Counted from the stretch's first letter, positions 37,801-45,613 are shown. The stretch: 64,000 bases of DNA from Mucilaginibacter phyllosphaerae (GCF_004378255.1 NZ_SNQG01000004.1:124001-188000), one strand, 5' to 3'. The notes: generated by a model not told the origin, from the letters alone. A program made the numbers and translations.

Positions 37801-39702
37801 ATTTGTTTAACAGATACTTTTCAATTAGGGGAGACTGATGGAAACTATAAGCTTCACAAAGATATGTTCCCTCAAAACTCTGAACGTGTTCAACAGCAGA
37901 AAAAATCGCAATTAAAGGTAATTATGGGGAATCCGCCATATTCCGTTGGTCAAAAATCCGCAAATGATAATGCTCAAAATCAGAAGTACGAAAAGTTGGA
38001 TACACGGATTTCCGCAACATACGCCAAGCAATCTGTGGCAACACTCCAAAATTCCTTATATAATTCTTACATGAAAGCATTCCGCTGGAGCACCGATAGA
38101 TTGGGTGAAGAAGGTGGGGTCATTTGTTTTGTTACCGATGGGGGATGGATTGAAAACAATTCAACTGATGGATTTAGAAAGTGCTTAGAACAGGAATTTA
38201 GCTCAATTTATGTATTTAATTTGCGAGGAAACGCTCATGGAAGTGGAGAACTTAGAAAGAAAGAAGCGGGCAATGTGTTCGGTTCTGGTTCCCGAACCAC
38301 AGTAGCCATAACTTTGTTGGTTAAAAACCCTTTAATTAAATCAGAAAAAGCGAAGATATTCTATCATGATATTGGTGATTACCTTGGTGTAAGTGAAAAG
38401 TTGAACTTAATTAAAAAGCGTAAGACCATTAGCGATTCGGAAATGAAGTGGGTGCAAGTCTTATCCGATGAGCATGGAGATTGGATAAGTAAGCGAAATA
38501 GTGCTTTCGAAGCATTCATACCACTTGGTGATAAAAAAGACGAAAAAATGAATGCTTTTTTTGTTCCCTTTTATAGTAATGGAATAAAGTCAAATAGGGA
38601 TGCATGGGTGTATGGGTTTAATAAACGTCGTGTTGAGAGTAACATGAAGGAAACTATTTCCATTTATAATACGGAAGTTAACAGGTTTATAGTGCAGCCT
38701 AAAAGCAATCGAGAATTAGCTGCGGACTCATTTATTGACTTTAATAATAAAATGATTACGTGGACAAGAGAAATTAAATGGGATTTTGAAAAGAAAAAAT
38801 TACATGAATTTCGTCCTAACTGCATGACCGTTGCGATGTATCGCCCCTTTACAAAAATGAATTATTATTTCAATAAAGATTGGAATAACACTGTTTATCA
38901 AATACCGAAACTTTTTCCTAATAGTGTTGAAAATAAAGTCATTTGCGTTTCAGGAACGTCGGTGTTAATGTCTAACCTAATACCAGATTTGCATTTTAAT
39001 GGTGATACACAAGCTTTTCCACTATATTATTACGAGGAACGTCAAAAACAAGCTCTCGGTTTATTTGATAAACCGGGAAGTAGCGAATACATTAAACGAG
39101 ATGGCTTGAGTGGCTTCATACTAAATAGAGCAGTTGTCCAGTACGGTAAAACTGTTACCAAAGATGATATCTTTTATTATGTGTATGGATTTTTGCATAA
39201 TCAGACGTACCGAACTTTTTTCGCTACTGACTTAAAAAAGATGTTACCCCGTTTACCCTTAGTCGACGACATACGAGATTTTTGGAAATTCAGCAAGGCT
39301 GGCAGAGAATTGGCAGAGCTACATATCAATTATGAAGGAGTAGCTGCTTTTAAAGAAGTCAATGTGATAGGCACCGATGACGGGTTTTATAAGGTTGAAA
39401 AAATGCGATTTATAAAAAAAGACCAAAAGGACATAATACTTTTCAATAGTAAAATCCGAATTGAAAATATTCCATTACAAGCCTATGAGTACATTGTTAA
39501 CGGTAAAAGTGCGATTGAATGGGTAATGGAGCGTTACGCTATTACCACGCACAAAGACAGCGGCATAATTAATGACCCTAATGATTGGTGCGTCGAAGTC
39601 GGCAACCCCCGCTATATTTTAGACCTACTGCTGAGCGTAATCAACGTAAGTATGCAAACTGTGAAAATTGTAGAAAGTCTCCCTTTGGTGAACTTTGAAT
39701 AG
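34852..39702 (+). CDS. Single-polypeptide type ISP-like restriction-modification enzyme (nuclease-helicase-methyltransferase)
   Basis: 1616 aa. The N-terminal Mrr/PD-(D/E)xK-like nuclease shows GIDLVSMTHDGDYWAIQCKCH (Asp65 ... Gln79-x-Lys81). The SF2 translocase follows with Walker A ACGTGKTF (about 202-209), DEAH box ICDEAHRT (about 340), motif III MTATPRLY and motif VI-like QSVGRVMRRAPG. The gamma-type N6-adenine methyltransferase has motif I VLDPFTGTGTF (about 917) and motif IV GNPPYSVG (about 1027). About 400 C-terminal residues would hold the target-recognition domain. Order and size match LlaGI/LlaBIII-type enzymes (about 1570-1580 aa), which cut after head-on translocation and methylate one strand. 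All motifs are intact, so it is probably active. Recognition sequence unknown. It stands alone in the element as anti-phage cargo. Confidence 0.9.
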   Translation: MSFNKILDKYRRISFSERDKGNRFERLMQAYLQTDPKYSYLFKKVWLWNEFPGKRDLGSGDTGIDLVSMTHDGDYWAIQCKCHQESSIIDKPAVDSFLSTSSRKFKDEDLKTTGFAHRLWMSTTNHWGANATEAIKNQHPPVTRINLSDLQDAPVDWTKLEEGVHGEGSRLAKHPIKAHQKEALQKTNLHFTANDRGKLIMACGTGKTFTSLRIAENETKGKGLVLFLVPSIALVGQTLREWSAHAMEPINAVCICSDPEISRKKTQHDDSDGFSVVDLALPASTNVSEILHQFNQIKGSGNNGLTVVFSTYQSIEVISKAQKELTKLNDGFDEFDLIICDEAHRTTGVSLAGDDESAFTKVHDNSFIKAKKRLYMTATPRLYSDDTKSKAAQAEAVLCSMDDVKLYGEEIYRIGFGEAVERDLLTDYKVLILTLSDKDVPPAIQKMIAGYESEINTDDASKLIGCINALSKQILGDEGIIKDTDPNPMRRAVAFCQSIAASKKITETFNSTTEVYTSSLPAEKREQMVSVSSEHIDGTMSAPKRDELLSWLKADTENNECRILTNVRCLSEGVDVPSLDAVMFLSARNSQVDVVQSVGRVMRRAPGKKYGYIIIPVVVPSDIEADRALDDNERYKVVWTVLNALRAHDDRFNATVNKLELNKKRPEQILVAKPEYSFDNEGSPMLAEPEEPYGNGTTNSNDIRNQLALQFEQLQNVVFARMVQKVGDRRYWEQWAKNVAEIAERQVERINRLINQDSIHREAFADFLEGLRKNINPSITPLEAVEMLSQHVITKPVFEALFENYSFVSNNPISISMQNMLDLLENQTIEKDTETLQKFYDSVKMRASGIDNAEGKQRIIIELYDKFFKSAFPKMVEQLGIVYTPVEIVDFIIYSVNDILKSEFGRSISDDNIHVLDPFTGTGTFITRLIQSGLIGKKDLNRKYKSELHANEIVLLAYYIAAVNIENAYHDVAIEMDYEAFNGICLTDTFQLGETDGNYKLHKDMFPQNSERVQQQKKSQLKVIMGNPPYSVGQKSANDNAQNQKYEKLDTRISATYAKQSVATLQNSLYNSYMKAFRWSTDRLGEEGGVICFVTDGGWIENNSTDGFRKCLEQEFSSIYVFNLRGNAHGSGELRKKEAGNVFGSGSRTTVAITLLVKNPLIKSEKAKIFYHDIGDYLGVSEKLNLIKKRKTISDSEMKWVQVLSDEHGDWISKRNSAFEAFIPLGDKKDEKMNAFFVPFYSNGIKSNRDAWVYGFNKRRVESNMKETISIYNTEVNRFIVQPKSNRELAADSFIDFNNKMITWTREIKWDFEKKKLHEFRPNCMTVAMYRPFTKMNYYFNKDWNNTVYQIPKLFPNSVENKVICVSGTSVLMSNLIPDLHFNGDTQAFPLYYYEERQKQALGLFDKPGSSEYIKRDGLSGFILNRAVVQYGKTVTKDDIFYYVYGFLHNQTYRTFFATDLKKMLPRLPLVDDIRDFWKFSKAGRELAELHINYEGVAAFKEVNVIGTDDGFYKVEKMRFIKKDQKDIILFNSKIRIENIPLQAYEYIVNGKSAIEWVMERYAITTHKDSGIINDPNDWCVEVGNPRYILDLLLSVINVSMQTVKIVESLPLVNFE

Positions 39703-39886
39703 TATGTTTCATGCTTAATTTATTGAGCTTTAGTGCCTGACGGGACTAAGCAAAATAAAAAATCATACCTATCTCTTCCGTCCAATTTATTGAGCTTAGG
39801 TTGCGGTAAAATTAACATTGCAATTGAATGACAATCTGCTTGAAGGCTAAAAGGTGCGATTCTGAGCTCTCAGGGCACTTTTTAGC

Positions 39887-39914
39887 TTCTTAAAACTAAA
39901 TTTAGTTTTAAGAA
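39887..39914. promoter_or_regulatory. 28-bp perfect palindrome upstream of the PrimPol-helicase gene
   Basis: The left arm ttcttaaaactaaa is followed directly by its exact reverse complement tttagttttaagaa, with the centre between 39900 and 39901. It lies 8 nt upstream of the -33 element of the next promoter. A second imperfect hairpin (39849-39886, around ctgagctctcag) lies beside it. Operator, terminator or replication-origin functions are all possible. Confidence 0.6.
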
Positions 39915-39922
39915 ATTTTTCC

Positions 39923-39954
39923 TTTGTTTTTCGAAATTTTTCGCTATACTATTG
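39923..39954 (+). promoter_or_regulatory. Bacteroidota-type promoter of the PrimPol-helicase gene
   Basis: -33 box TTTG (39923-39926), 20-nt spacer, -7 box TACTATTG (39947-39954; 7/8 match to TAnnTTTG). The predicted transcription start falls within a few nucleotides of the ATG at 39963, so the mRNA may have almost no leader. Confidence 0.55.
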
Positions 39955-39962
39955 TAGCTATT

Positions 39963-42464
39963 ATGAAAAAAATAGCAAAACAAGATGAAATTTTATTAGA
40001 TAAAAGTGCATCAAAGGAACAGTTACCATTCAGTATCGACCCAACAGTTTTTACCCAAAAACCAACAAAAAAGGAAATAGCAAAATTAAGTTGGCAACCC
40101 GTCAACGGTTCGGTAATAAATGTCTTACACCACGCAACCTCCGGCAGAGCATTCACATGCGGGGTATTTAAAGACAATCACCGGGAATCAGAAAAACTAA
40201 TTAAACAGCAGATTTTCTGCGTTGACTTTGATGGTGGTATGACCCTGAACGAAGCCGGGGAAATCCTTAAAGAGTACAATCTCTTTTATAATGCTGGTTA
40301 CTACAGTTTTCGCCACTCTGCCGAACTTGAAAAGTTTAGGCTACTCTTTGTCTTCGATGGAGAAATTCAAGACCCTAAAATAGTTAAAAGCATTCTCAGA
40401 AGCTTTTATTATTTGTTCCAATGCAAATCAGACAAATCATGTGTTGATGCCGCACGATATTGGAACGGCACCGATAAAGATTACTTTATAGGAGATATAA
40501 ACCAAGTAATCAACCTGAAATATTTCTCAGAAGTCACCACCCCGCTATTACTTGCTGCCGATAGAAATCAATACCGAAAAATAGTCACAGCAGACGAGGG
40601 TATTTTGTGTGCAAAATCAGGTAAGATTATTTATAATATTAATAAAGAAAATCAAGGTTGCACAAACAAAAACAAAAAAGATATTGATAAAATACAAAAC
40701 TTTAATATCGAAGATTTACAACAGTTTCAATTATTCAAAATATTTTTTGAAGGTAAAGGGACTAACACGAAAAATAAATTAAGCCACCATGAATTATTTG
40801 GGATAGCTACGAATTTAATTCATTTAAAAGGAGGGTATGCAATCTGGAAAGAATGCTTGGCGAAAAATCCATTATACCCTAAAAAAGAAAAGGAATCAAT
40901 TTACAAATATGTTTATGACAAGAAATATGACCCTATTCACTTTTCCAAATTTTCGCCTTATGAAGAAGACAAAACAAATTTCTTTCAAACATTCCGGCAA
41001 ATACTGATAAAGAAAGGACGGGTATTTAATAAGTCTAATGGTGAAGAAAAATTATGGAAACTTGCAGATGCCAGAGCAGAATTAGCCAAAAAGTATAATG
41101 AAATTTTAGAAGCGGACGATTGCAACATTTATATAATTAAATGTGCTACTGGCTTAGGGAAAACACAATTAATAAAAAATACAACAAATATAGTTGCTGC
41201 ATTTCCAGACCACTCTTTAAAGCTTGAACATTTCAACGATTCAGAACTGAGTGCAACTATAAAGTTAGCTACCCCGGCAGCAGTTGGATTTAGTGAAAAT
41301 GTACAAAAACATATTGATGCCGTATATAGAAATGGATTTAATGATGTGGTAAACACTTTGATAAAGAACTTAGCTGCGGGGCTTTCAATAAATGATGAGA
41401 GGAAGTGCTCACCGGAGGATATAAAGGCGGCACAGGAGTACTTAGACGCTTTAAGAGCTGTTAAAGAATCCAATGATAGCAACACGGTTTTTACCACTCA
41501 CCACAGGGCTGTATTAACCTGGTTTCCCCAACCCACAATTATTTTCGACGAAAACCCTTTGGGGGTATTACTGGCTCAGGGGTCGGTTCCTATCAGCGAC
41601 GTACAAAAGTTGATTTTGGAGATGGCTTTTACAGGTCACGAAGTATTGGCTGAGAAATTAAGGGCTTGTGTTAATTCCGACAGTAAAACTGTTTTTGATT
41701 TTGTTGGAATGGCAATTGACGAAGACGGATTATATAAAATGATTAAAAAGCTCAAATTGAAATCAAAGATTTGGGAATTTCTTAAATCGGACTATTACGT
41801 TAAAATAAATGATAGGATTAATTATTGCACAAATAACATCTGGCGGTTACCTACCGATAAAAAAATAATCATTGCTGACGCTACTGCCCCTATTGAACTA
41901 TATCGGAAAATGTTAGGTTCCCGGTTAAAGGAATTTGACATTTCCAATGTTGAGTTAAAAGGTAAAATCATTCAATATACTACCCGGAGTTGTTCTCGGA
42001 CTGGAAATCAAGGATACAGCCAAGCGGTGAACGCAGACTTGGATGATTGGGACACCATTACCTATAAAAGTCAAAAACACATGTTCGATAATTCGGCACC
42101 AGACATTCATTTTGGCAAAAGCCGGGGCACTAACAAATACGAAGGTCGCAACCTAAATGTAATTGGAACGCCTAATTATGGTAGTGCATTTTATATGTTT
42201 TTAGCTAAAGTATGCGGGTTGGATGTTTCTGATTTCAAGATGAAAAATCGAAAAGTCCTTTTTAAAAACAATGAGTTCGTATTCTACACAGTAGCCCATG
42301 AGGAATTGCAAGAATTTCATTTGGAGCTAACAGAGGGTGATATTATACAGGCAGCGCACCGGGCAAGACCTATCAACCATGATGTAATTGTAAAAGTATA
42401 TTCCAACCTGCCAATACCCCATGCCGAATTAATATGGTGGAAAAAAAACACGCCTAATCAATAA
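39963..42464 (+). CDS. Probable PrimPol-like primase fused to an SF2-type helicase (element replication protein)
   Basis: 833 aa from ATG 39963; an upstream TTG (39924) is inside the promoter and is rejected. The N-terminal region (about residues 60-180) has the layout of archaeo-eukaryotic-type primase domains of mobile elements: FCVDFDGGMTLNEAGEIL (about 85), YYSFRHSAELEKFRLLFVFD (about 115-130) and ARYWNGTDKDYF (about 165). The C-terminal half shows helicase-like motifs: Walker A IKCATGLGKTQL (about 394), Walker B-like IIFDENPL (about 528), ADATAP (about 640, motif III position) and IIQAAHRARPI (about 796, motif VI-like). It probably primes and unwinds the excised element's DNA. The exact family is not certain, as the helicase region is divergent. 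Confidence 0.65.
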   Translation: MKKIAKQDEILLDKSASKEQLPFSIDPTVFTQKPTKKEIAKLSWQPVNGSVINVLHHATSGRAFTCGVFKDNHRESEKLIKQQIFCVDFDGGMTLNEAGEILKEYNLFYNAGYYSFRHSAELEKFRLLFVFDGEIQDPKIVKSILRSFYYLFQCKSDKSCVDAARYWNGTDKDYFIGDINQVINLKYFSEVTTPLLLAADRNQYRKIVTADEGILCAKSGKIIYNINKENQGCTNKNKKDIDKIQNFNIEDLQQFQLFKIFFEGKGTNTKNKLSHHELFGIATNLIHLKGGYAIWKECLAKNPLYPKKEKESIYKYVYDKKYDPIHFSKFSPYEEDKTNFFQTFRQILIKKGRVFNKSNGEEKLWKLADARAELAKKYNEILEADDCNIYIIKCATGLGKTQLIKNTTNIVAAFPDHSLKLEHFNDSELSATIKLATPAAVGFSENVQKHIDAVYRNGFNDVVNTLIKNLAAGLSINDERKCSPEDIKAAQEYLDALRAVKESNDSNTVFTTHHRAVLTWFPQPTIIFDENPLGVLLAQGSVPISDVQKLILEMAFTGHEVLAEKLRACVNSDSKTVFDFVGMAIDEDGLYKMIKKLKLKSKIWEFLKSDYYVKINDRINYCTNNIWRLPTDKKIIIADATAPIELYRKMLGSRLKEFDISNVELKGKIIQYTTRSCSRTGNQGYSQAVNADLDDWDTITYKSQKHMFDNSAPDIHFGKSRGTNKYEGRNLNVIGTPNYGSAFYMFLAKVCGLDVSDFKMKNRKVLFKNNEFVFYTVAHEELQEFHLELTEGDIIQAAHRARPINHDVIVKVYSNLPIPHAELIWWKKNTPNQ

Positions 42465-42495
42465 TCATCAATTGGAAAATCAAAACAATATAATT

Positions 42496-43023
42496 ATGAA
42501 TATAAACTTACGTAATGCACTTCCCGTAATCTGTGAGGAATTGACGAACGCAATAAAGTTCAAATTTCAGCAAGAGCCTTTTGGTTGCTGCTATCTTATG
42601 GGTCATTGCTTAGCAGAAGGATTATCTAACGCTGGATTTGTAGCAGAAGAAATTACTGGACATTTAATATTGAAAGATAAGCTAAGAAGGGATGTGGTGT
42701 ACGGCAGTGGAAAATACAAAGGGAAACTTGCAGGATATTATCATACATGGTGTATTTTAAAAGATGGGGATGACACGTTAATCATTGACCCAAGTTTGCA
42801 GTATAATAAAATTGCTCTAAAAAAACATTTTGGAATCAAACTGGACGTAAATCTACCGGGTTTATTAATAACAAATGAATTACAAGGGATTTCATACCGA
42901 TACATTCAGGATGAGACACTGACAATAAAATCCAAAGAATTTTTAAGGACGGTTAATATTGAGGCAATCAAACAACTAATTGACTGCGTTACCAAAACTA
43001 CTGTGGAAATTTTGAATAATTGA
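42496..43023 (+). CDS. Probable transglutaminase/papain-like fold protein, function unknown
   Basis: 175 aa from ATG 42496; a TTG at 42472, 7 nt after the preceding stop, is the alternative and adds 8 residues. A possible Cys-His-Asp triad is visible in the right order: FGCCYLMGHCLAEGL (Cys), GYYHTWCIL (His) and LIIDPSLQYNKI (Asp). The HTWxxL...xxxIDPS phrase is typical of transglutaminase-like and NlpC/P60-related folds. It could be a peptidase, amidase or acyltransferase; no substrate is suggested. It follows the PrimPol-helicase closely and may be co-transcribed. Confidence 0.6.
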   Translation: MNINLRNALPVICEELTNAIKFKFQQEPFGCCYLMGHCLAEGLSNAGFVAEEITGHLILKDKLRRDVVYGSGKYKGKLAGYYHTWCILKDGDDTLIIDPSLQYNKIALKKHFGIKLDVNLPGLLITNELQGISYRYIQDETLTIKSKEFLRTVNIEAIKQLIDCVTKTTVEILNN

Positions 43024-43092
43024 TTAACTATTTATTGCTTATAATATACCTGCTACGTTATTTTAGGGTTAGGTATTAGATAAATAGAATGA

Positions 43093-43320
43093 TTACACTT
43101 TTGAATCATTAATTATTAAAATGTCTAACTCTACCTCTAAACCGTGTGCAACTTCAAGTAAATAGTATATCGAAGGGTTAATTTTACCTGTCTCTAAACG
43201 TTGAATCGATTGTTGGTCTTTATCAATAGCGTGCGCAAGTTGCTTCTGAGTAATACCTTTTCGCTCCCTAATTTCACGGATTCGTTCGCCAAGAATTTTA
43301 AGAAATACCTCTTTCTGCAT
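43093..43320 (-). CDS. Xre-family helix-turn-helix regulator
   Basis: 75 aa, nearly all HTH: RIREIRERKGITQKQLAHAIDKDQQSIQRLETGKINPSIYYLLEVAHGLEVEL, with the classic Cro/CI-type pattern. Short single-domain repressors of this type commonly control mobile elements. It is transcribed away from the small membrane-protein gene, whose ATG lies 100 nt from its own start, so a shared divergent control region is likely. Target genes are not known. Confidence 0.9.
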   Translation of the reverse strand: MQKEVFLKILGERIREIRERKGITQKQLAHAIDKDQQSIQRLETGKINPSIYYLLEVAHGLEVELDILIINDSKV

Positions 43321-43422
43321 GGAGGTATAATTTTAAACCATGAAACCCGCTTGGAACACAACGGATATGTTGTATTTTCCAAATATTTTTCTAACTTTTG
43401 CTTATACTTAATTCTTAGTTAT

Positions 43423-43746
43423 ATGAATGACAAACAAAATTCTTACGAAAGCATTAAATCTGATGTTAAAGGAGCAGCAACAGGATTATTCTTTGTTGGT
43501 GGTTTAATCTTCTTGGTAATCGTATTACTATCTATAATAGTAGCAGTTAAAAATAGCGGTTTTGACCTCGGTTTAAAAACCATTCTTATAATAGGGTTGA
43601 CGATACTTTTAGGATTAATAGTATTCAGTAGTAAAGCCCGGCAATGGATTTTAGGAGGGTGGTTAATCTTTTTAGTTGCGTGTATCGTATTGCCAATGTT
43701 TGCATTAGCGTTTTATTTTTTCTATACAGCATTCACTTCAAAATAA
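43423..43746 (+). CDS. Small three-TM membrane protein, unknown function
   Basis: 107 aa from the ATG at 43423. A longer frame back to 43201 runs antisense through the regulator gene and is not credible. Hydrophobic helices are TGLFFVGGLIFLVIVLLSIIVAV, LKTILIIGLTILLGLIVF and WILGGWLIFLVACIVLPMFALAFYFF. The short N-terminus (MNDKQNSYESIKSDVKGAA) is polar. No motif is recognised. It lies between the regulator and the IS110 element. Small membrane proteins in such islands may be abortive-infection effectors or holin-like, but nothing here proves that. Confidence 0.6.
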   Translation: MNDKQNSYESIKSDVKGAATGLFFVGGLIFLVIVLLSIIVAVKNSGFDLGLKTILIIGLTILLGLIVFSSKARQWILGGWLIFLVACIVLPMFALAFYFFYTAFTSK

Positions 43747-43821
43747 TTTAACGATGGTAGAGGTGCAGGCAGTTGGAGGTGCAGGGTATTTACCAGAGTT
43801 GGCATAACAATCTAAAAATAT

Positions 43822-43887
43822 AACAGCAGGTGAATTGACTTTATGCCGGGGTTAACGACCCAAACTACGACATAATTACCTGCTGTT
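43822..43887. ncRNA. Hairpin-bounded module upstream of the IS110 transposase (bridge-RNA candidate)
   Basis: Arms aacagcaggt (43822-43831) and acctgctgtt (43878-43887) extend with aatt/aatt around a bulge. The interior contains gggttaacgaccc. A similar module with the same ggttaacgacc core lies downstream of the transposase (45004-45080). IS110-family elements encode a structured bridge RNA in a non-coding end. The strand and exact limits cannot be set by eye. Confidence 0.45.
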
Positions 43888-43910
43888 TTTGATACTTATA
43901 ATCATACATA

Positions 43911-44987
43911 GTGAACTCAGAAAAAGTAAAAATCAAAAAATTCTCTTATTTTATTGGTATCGATGTTTCACGCAATACTCTGGATTATGCTGTGATTCAA
44001 GATAAGCAACTCCTCTTTCACAGGGAGGCTCTTAACGAAGCTGACAACATTACTGCATTTTTACAGGAACTAAAAACATTACCAAAATTCACGATGTCAA
44101 AAGCGGTGTTTTGTATGGAGCATACTGGAATCTATTGTAACCACGTGCTTAACGCCATTAAAAAAGTGAAGGGAAATGTAGCGTTGGAGAATGCCTTGCA
44201 AATTAGAAATTCGTTAGGTGTTATAAGAGGCAAATACGATAAGATAGATGCTATCCGTATCGCACAGTATGCATCGAAGAATAGGGATGACCTAAAGTTA
44301 TGGGTTCCGGCAAGACCTGCGTTGTTGCAACTGAAATCACTGTTTGCATTGAGAAATCGTTTAATGGGAACACAACTTGCGCTACGCACCCCATTAAAGG
44401 AACAGGTTACATTTATTAAAAAAGGATTACAGGTTCAAAGCACTAAGCTTTGTAAGAAAAGTATTGAAGCTATAAAGGCAGACTTAGCGGACATTGAAGC
44501 AGCTATTGACCTTAATATCTCATCTGATGAAAATCTTAAAAGGTTAATATCCATTATCGTATCAGTACCTAATATCGGAAGAATTACTGCTATACAGATT
44601 ATCATATCAACTAATGAATTTAAGGACATCAATAACCCTAAGCAGTTTGCTTGTTATGCGGGTGTAGCACCATTTGTTAAGGAATCTGGTCTATTTAAAG
44701 GTCGAGGTAAAGTGTCACCCATCGCTAATAAAAAGGTTAAAGCTCTACTGCATATATGCGCAATGAGCGCAATTATATCTAAAGGGGAAATTAAAGATTA
44801 TTTTATCAGGAAAACAACCATTGAGGGGAAACCAAAAATGCTCGTTCTGAATGCCATTAGGGGTAAACTCATATTGAGGATATTTTCATGTGTCAACCAA
44901 AATAGACATTACCAAGGCGATTACCGTCCGGTTGACCAACATTGCTTACCGACTGCACAAATCCACGAAGATTACTGCTTAACATAA
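43911..44987 (+). CDS. IS110-family transposase (DEDD recombinase)
   Basis: 358 aa starting at GTG. The N-terminal DEDD (RuvC-like) domain begins SYFIGIDVSRNTLDYAVI (first Asp near residue 18), continues with AVFCMEHTGIYCN (Glu) and then GKYDKIDAIRIAQYA (Asp pair). The C-terminal Tnp_20 domain contains IVSVPNIGRITAIQIIISTNEF, FACYAGVAPFVKESG and KVKALLHICAMSAI with the conserved Ser region. All are typical of IS110/IS1111 members. The frame is full length. It lies between small element genes, with AT-rich non-coding ends carrying paired hairpins. Confidence 0.93.
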   Translation: MNSEKVKIKKFSYFIGIDVSRNTLDYAVIQDKQLLFHREALNEADNITAFLQELKTLPKFTMSKAVFCMEHTGIYCNHVLNAIKKVKGNVALENALQIRNSLGVIRGKYDKIDAIRIAQYASKNRDDLKLWVPARPALLQLKSLFALRNRLMGTQLALRTPLKEQVTFIKKGLQVQSTKLCKKSIEAIKADLADIEAAIDLNISSDENLKRLISIIVSVPNIGRITAIQIIISTNEFKDINNPKQFACYAGVAPFVKESGLFKGRGKVSPIANKKVKALLHICAMSAIISKGEIKDYFIRKTTIEGKPKMLVLNAIRGKLILRIFSCVNQNRHYQGDYRPVDQHCLPTAQIHEDYCLT

Positions 44988-45003
44988 TTTTTAAAAGCCA
45001 TTT

Positions 45004-45080
45004 AAGTAAACAGGTAGACGAGTCAGGTACATTTCGAGGTTAACGACCTATAGCTGGAAAGGATTGTCTTCTGTTTACTT
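45004..45080. ncRNA. Hairpin-bounded module downstream of the IS110 transposase (bridge-RNA candidate)
   Basis: Perfect arms aagtaaacag (45004-45013) and ctgtttactt (45071-45080) enclose 57 nt containing gaggttaacgacct. The core ggttaacgacc is shared with the upstream module at 43822-43887. One of the two may be the bridge RNA and the other a recombination-end structure. Confidence 0.45.
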
Positions 45081-45257
45081 ATGTAGTATATAAGTCACTA
45101 ATCTTAAAATTATATACAATGTATGGCACATCTTAACGCTTTACAAGACAACCAAATATGATAAGTAGTTAACTTCTGAGTTCACGCACTGAAAGTTCAA
45201 CGGGACAGATTATAATTATGCATCCACGGGCCTTATTTTGGATGGTTTTTAGATTTC

Positions 45258-45545
45258 ATGATATTTATAATTATGCAGACAAACAAATACCATATTACCC
45301 TTTTCGAAACATATTGGAAAGAAGATTTTTTAAATTATGACTTTCCTTTATTACCAAGTCAGGGGGATGTAATTGAATTTAAGAATGAATACGAATTGTT
45401 CCTTATCAAAGAGCGAGGCTTTGAAACTTTTAACGATAACGATTTAATTGAAGTAACACTTTATGGGGTCATGGAAGGGGAGCGAGACAATAAAAACCGT
45501 CTCAAATGGGATAGATTCAAGGAAAGGTTGCCTAAAGGAATTTAA
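45258..45545 (+). CDS. Small hypothetical protein of the island
   Basis: 95 aa from ATG 45258, or 90 aa from ATG 45273 (MQTNKYHITLFETYW). There is no signal peptide or TM helix. The central pattern FPLLPSQGDVIEFKNEYELFLIKERGF, then DLIEVTLYGVME, suggests a small beta-barrel. The next gene has a similar pattern (LPLLGENIEIERGRTFFTITETF), so the two may be diverged paralogues. No family recognised. Confidence 0.55.
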   Translation: MIFIIMQTNKYHITLFETYWKEDFLNYDFPLLPSQGDVIEFKNEYELFLIKERGFETFNDNDLIEVTLYGVMEGERDNKNRLKWDRFKERLPKGI

Positions 45546-45613
45546 ATCTATATAGACCAACTGAGGATTACAATTTAGATAACTTTGATTTATAAAGTTA
45601 AACTAACGTAAAA

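Larger units (their letters stand above)
43742..45200 (+). mobile_element. IS110-family insertion sequence (approximate limits)
   Basis: Transposase plus its non-coding ends. The exact tips are not determinable, because this family usually lacks clear terminal inverted repeats. Flanking structures are two hairpin modules sharing ggttaacgacc, and a 10-bp inverted pair gtgaactcag (43911-43920) / ctgagttcac (45176-45185). Confidence 0.55.

Noticed and set aside
39924..39962. TTG start for the PrimPol-helicase
   Set aside because: It falls inside the -33/-7 promoter, and the added residues look like translated AT-rich spacer.
43201..43422. N-terminal extension of the small membrane protein
   Set aside because: It is antisense to the HTH regulator gene; the hydrophobic protein starts cleanly at ATG 43423.
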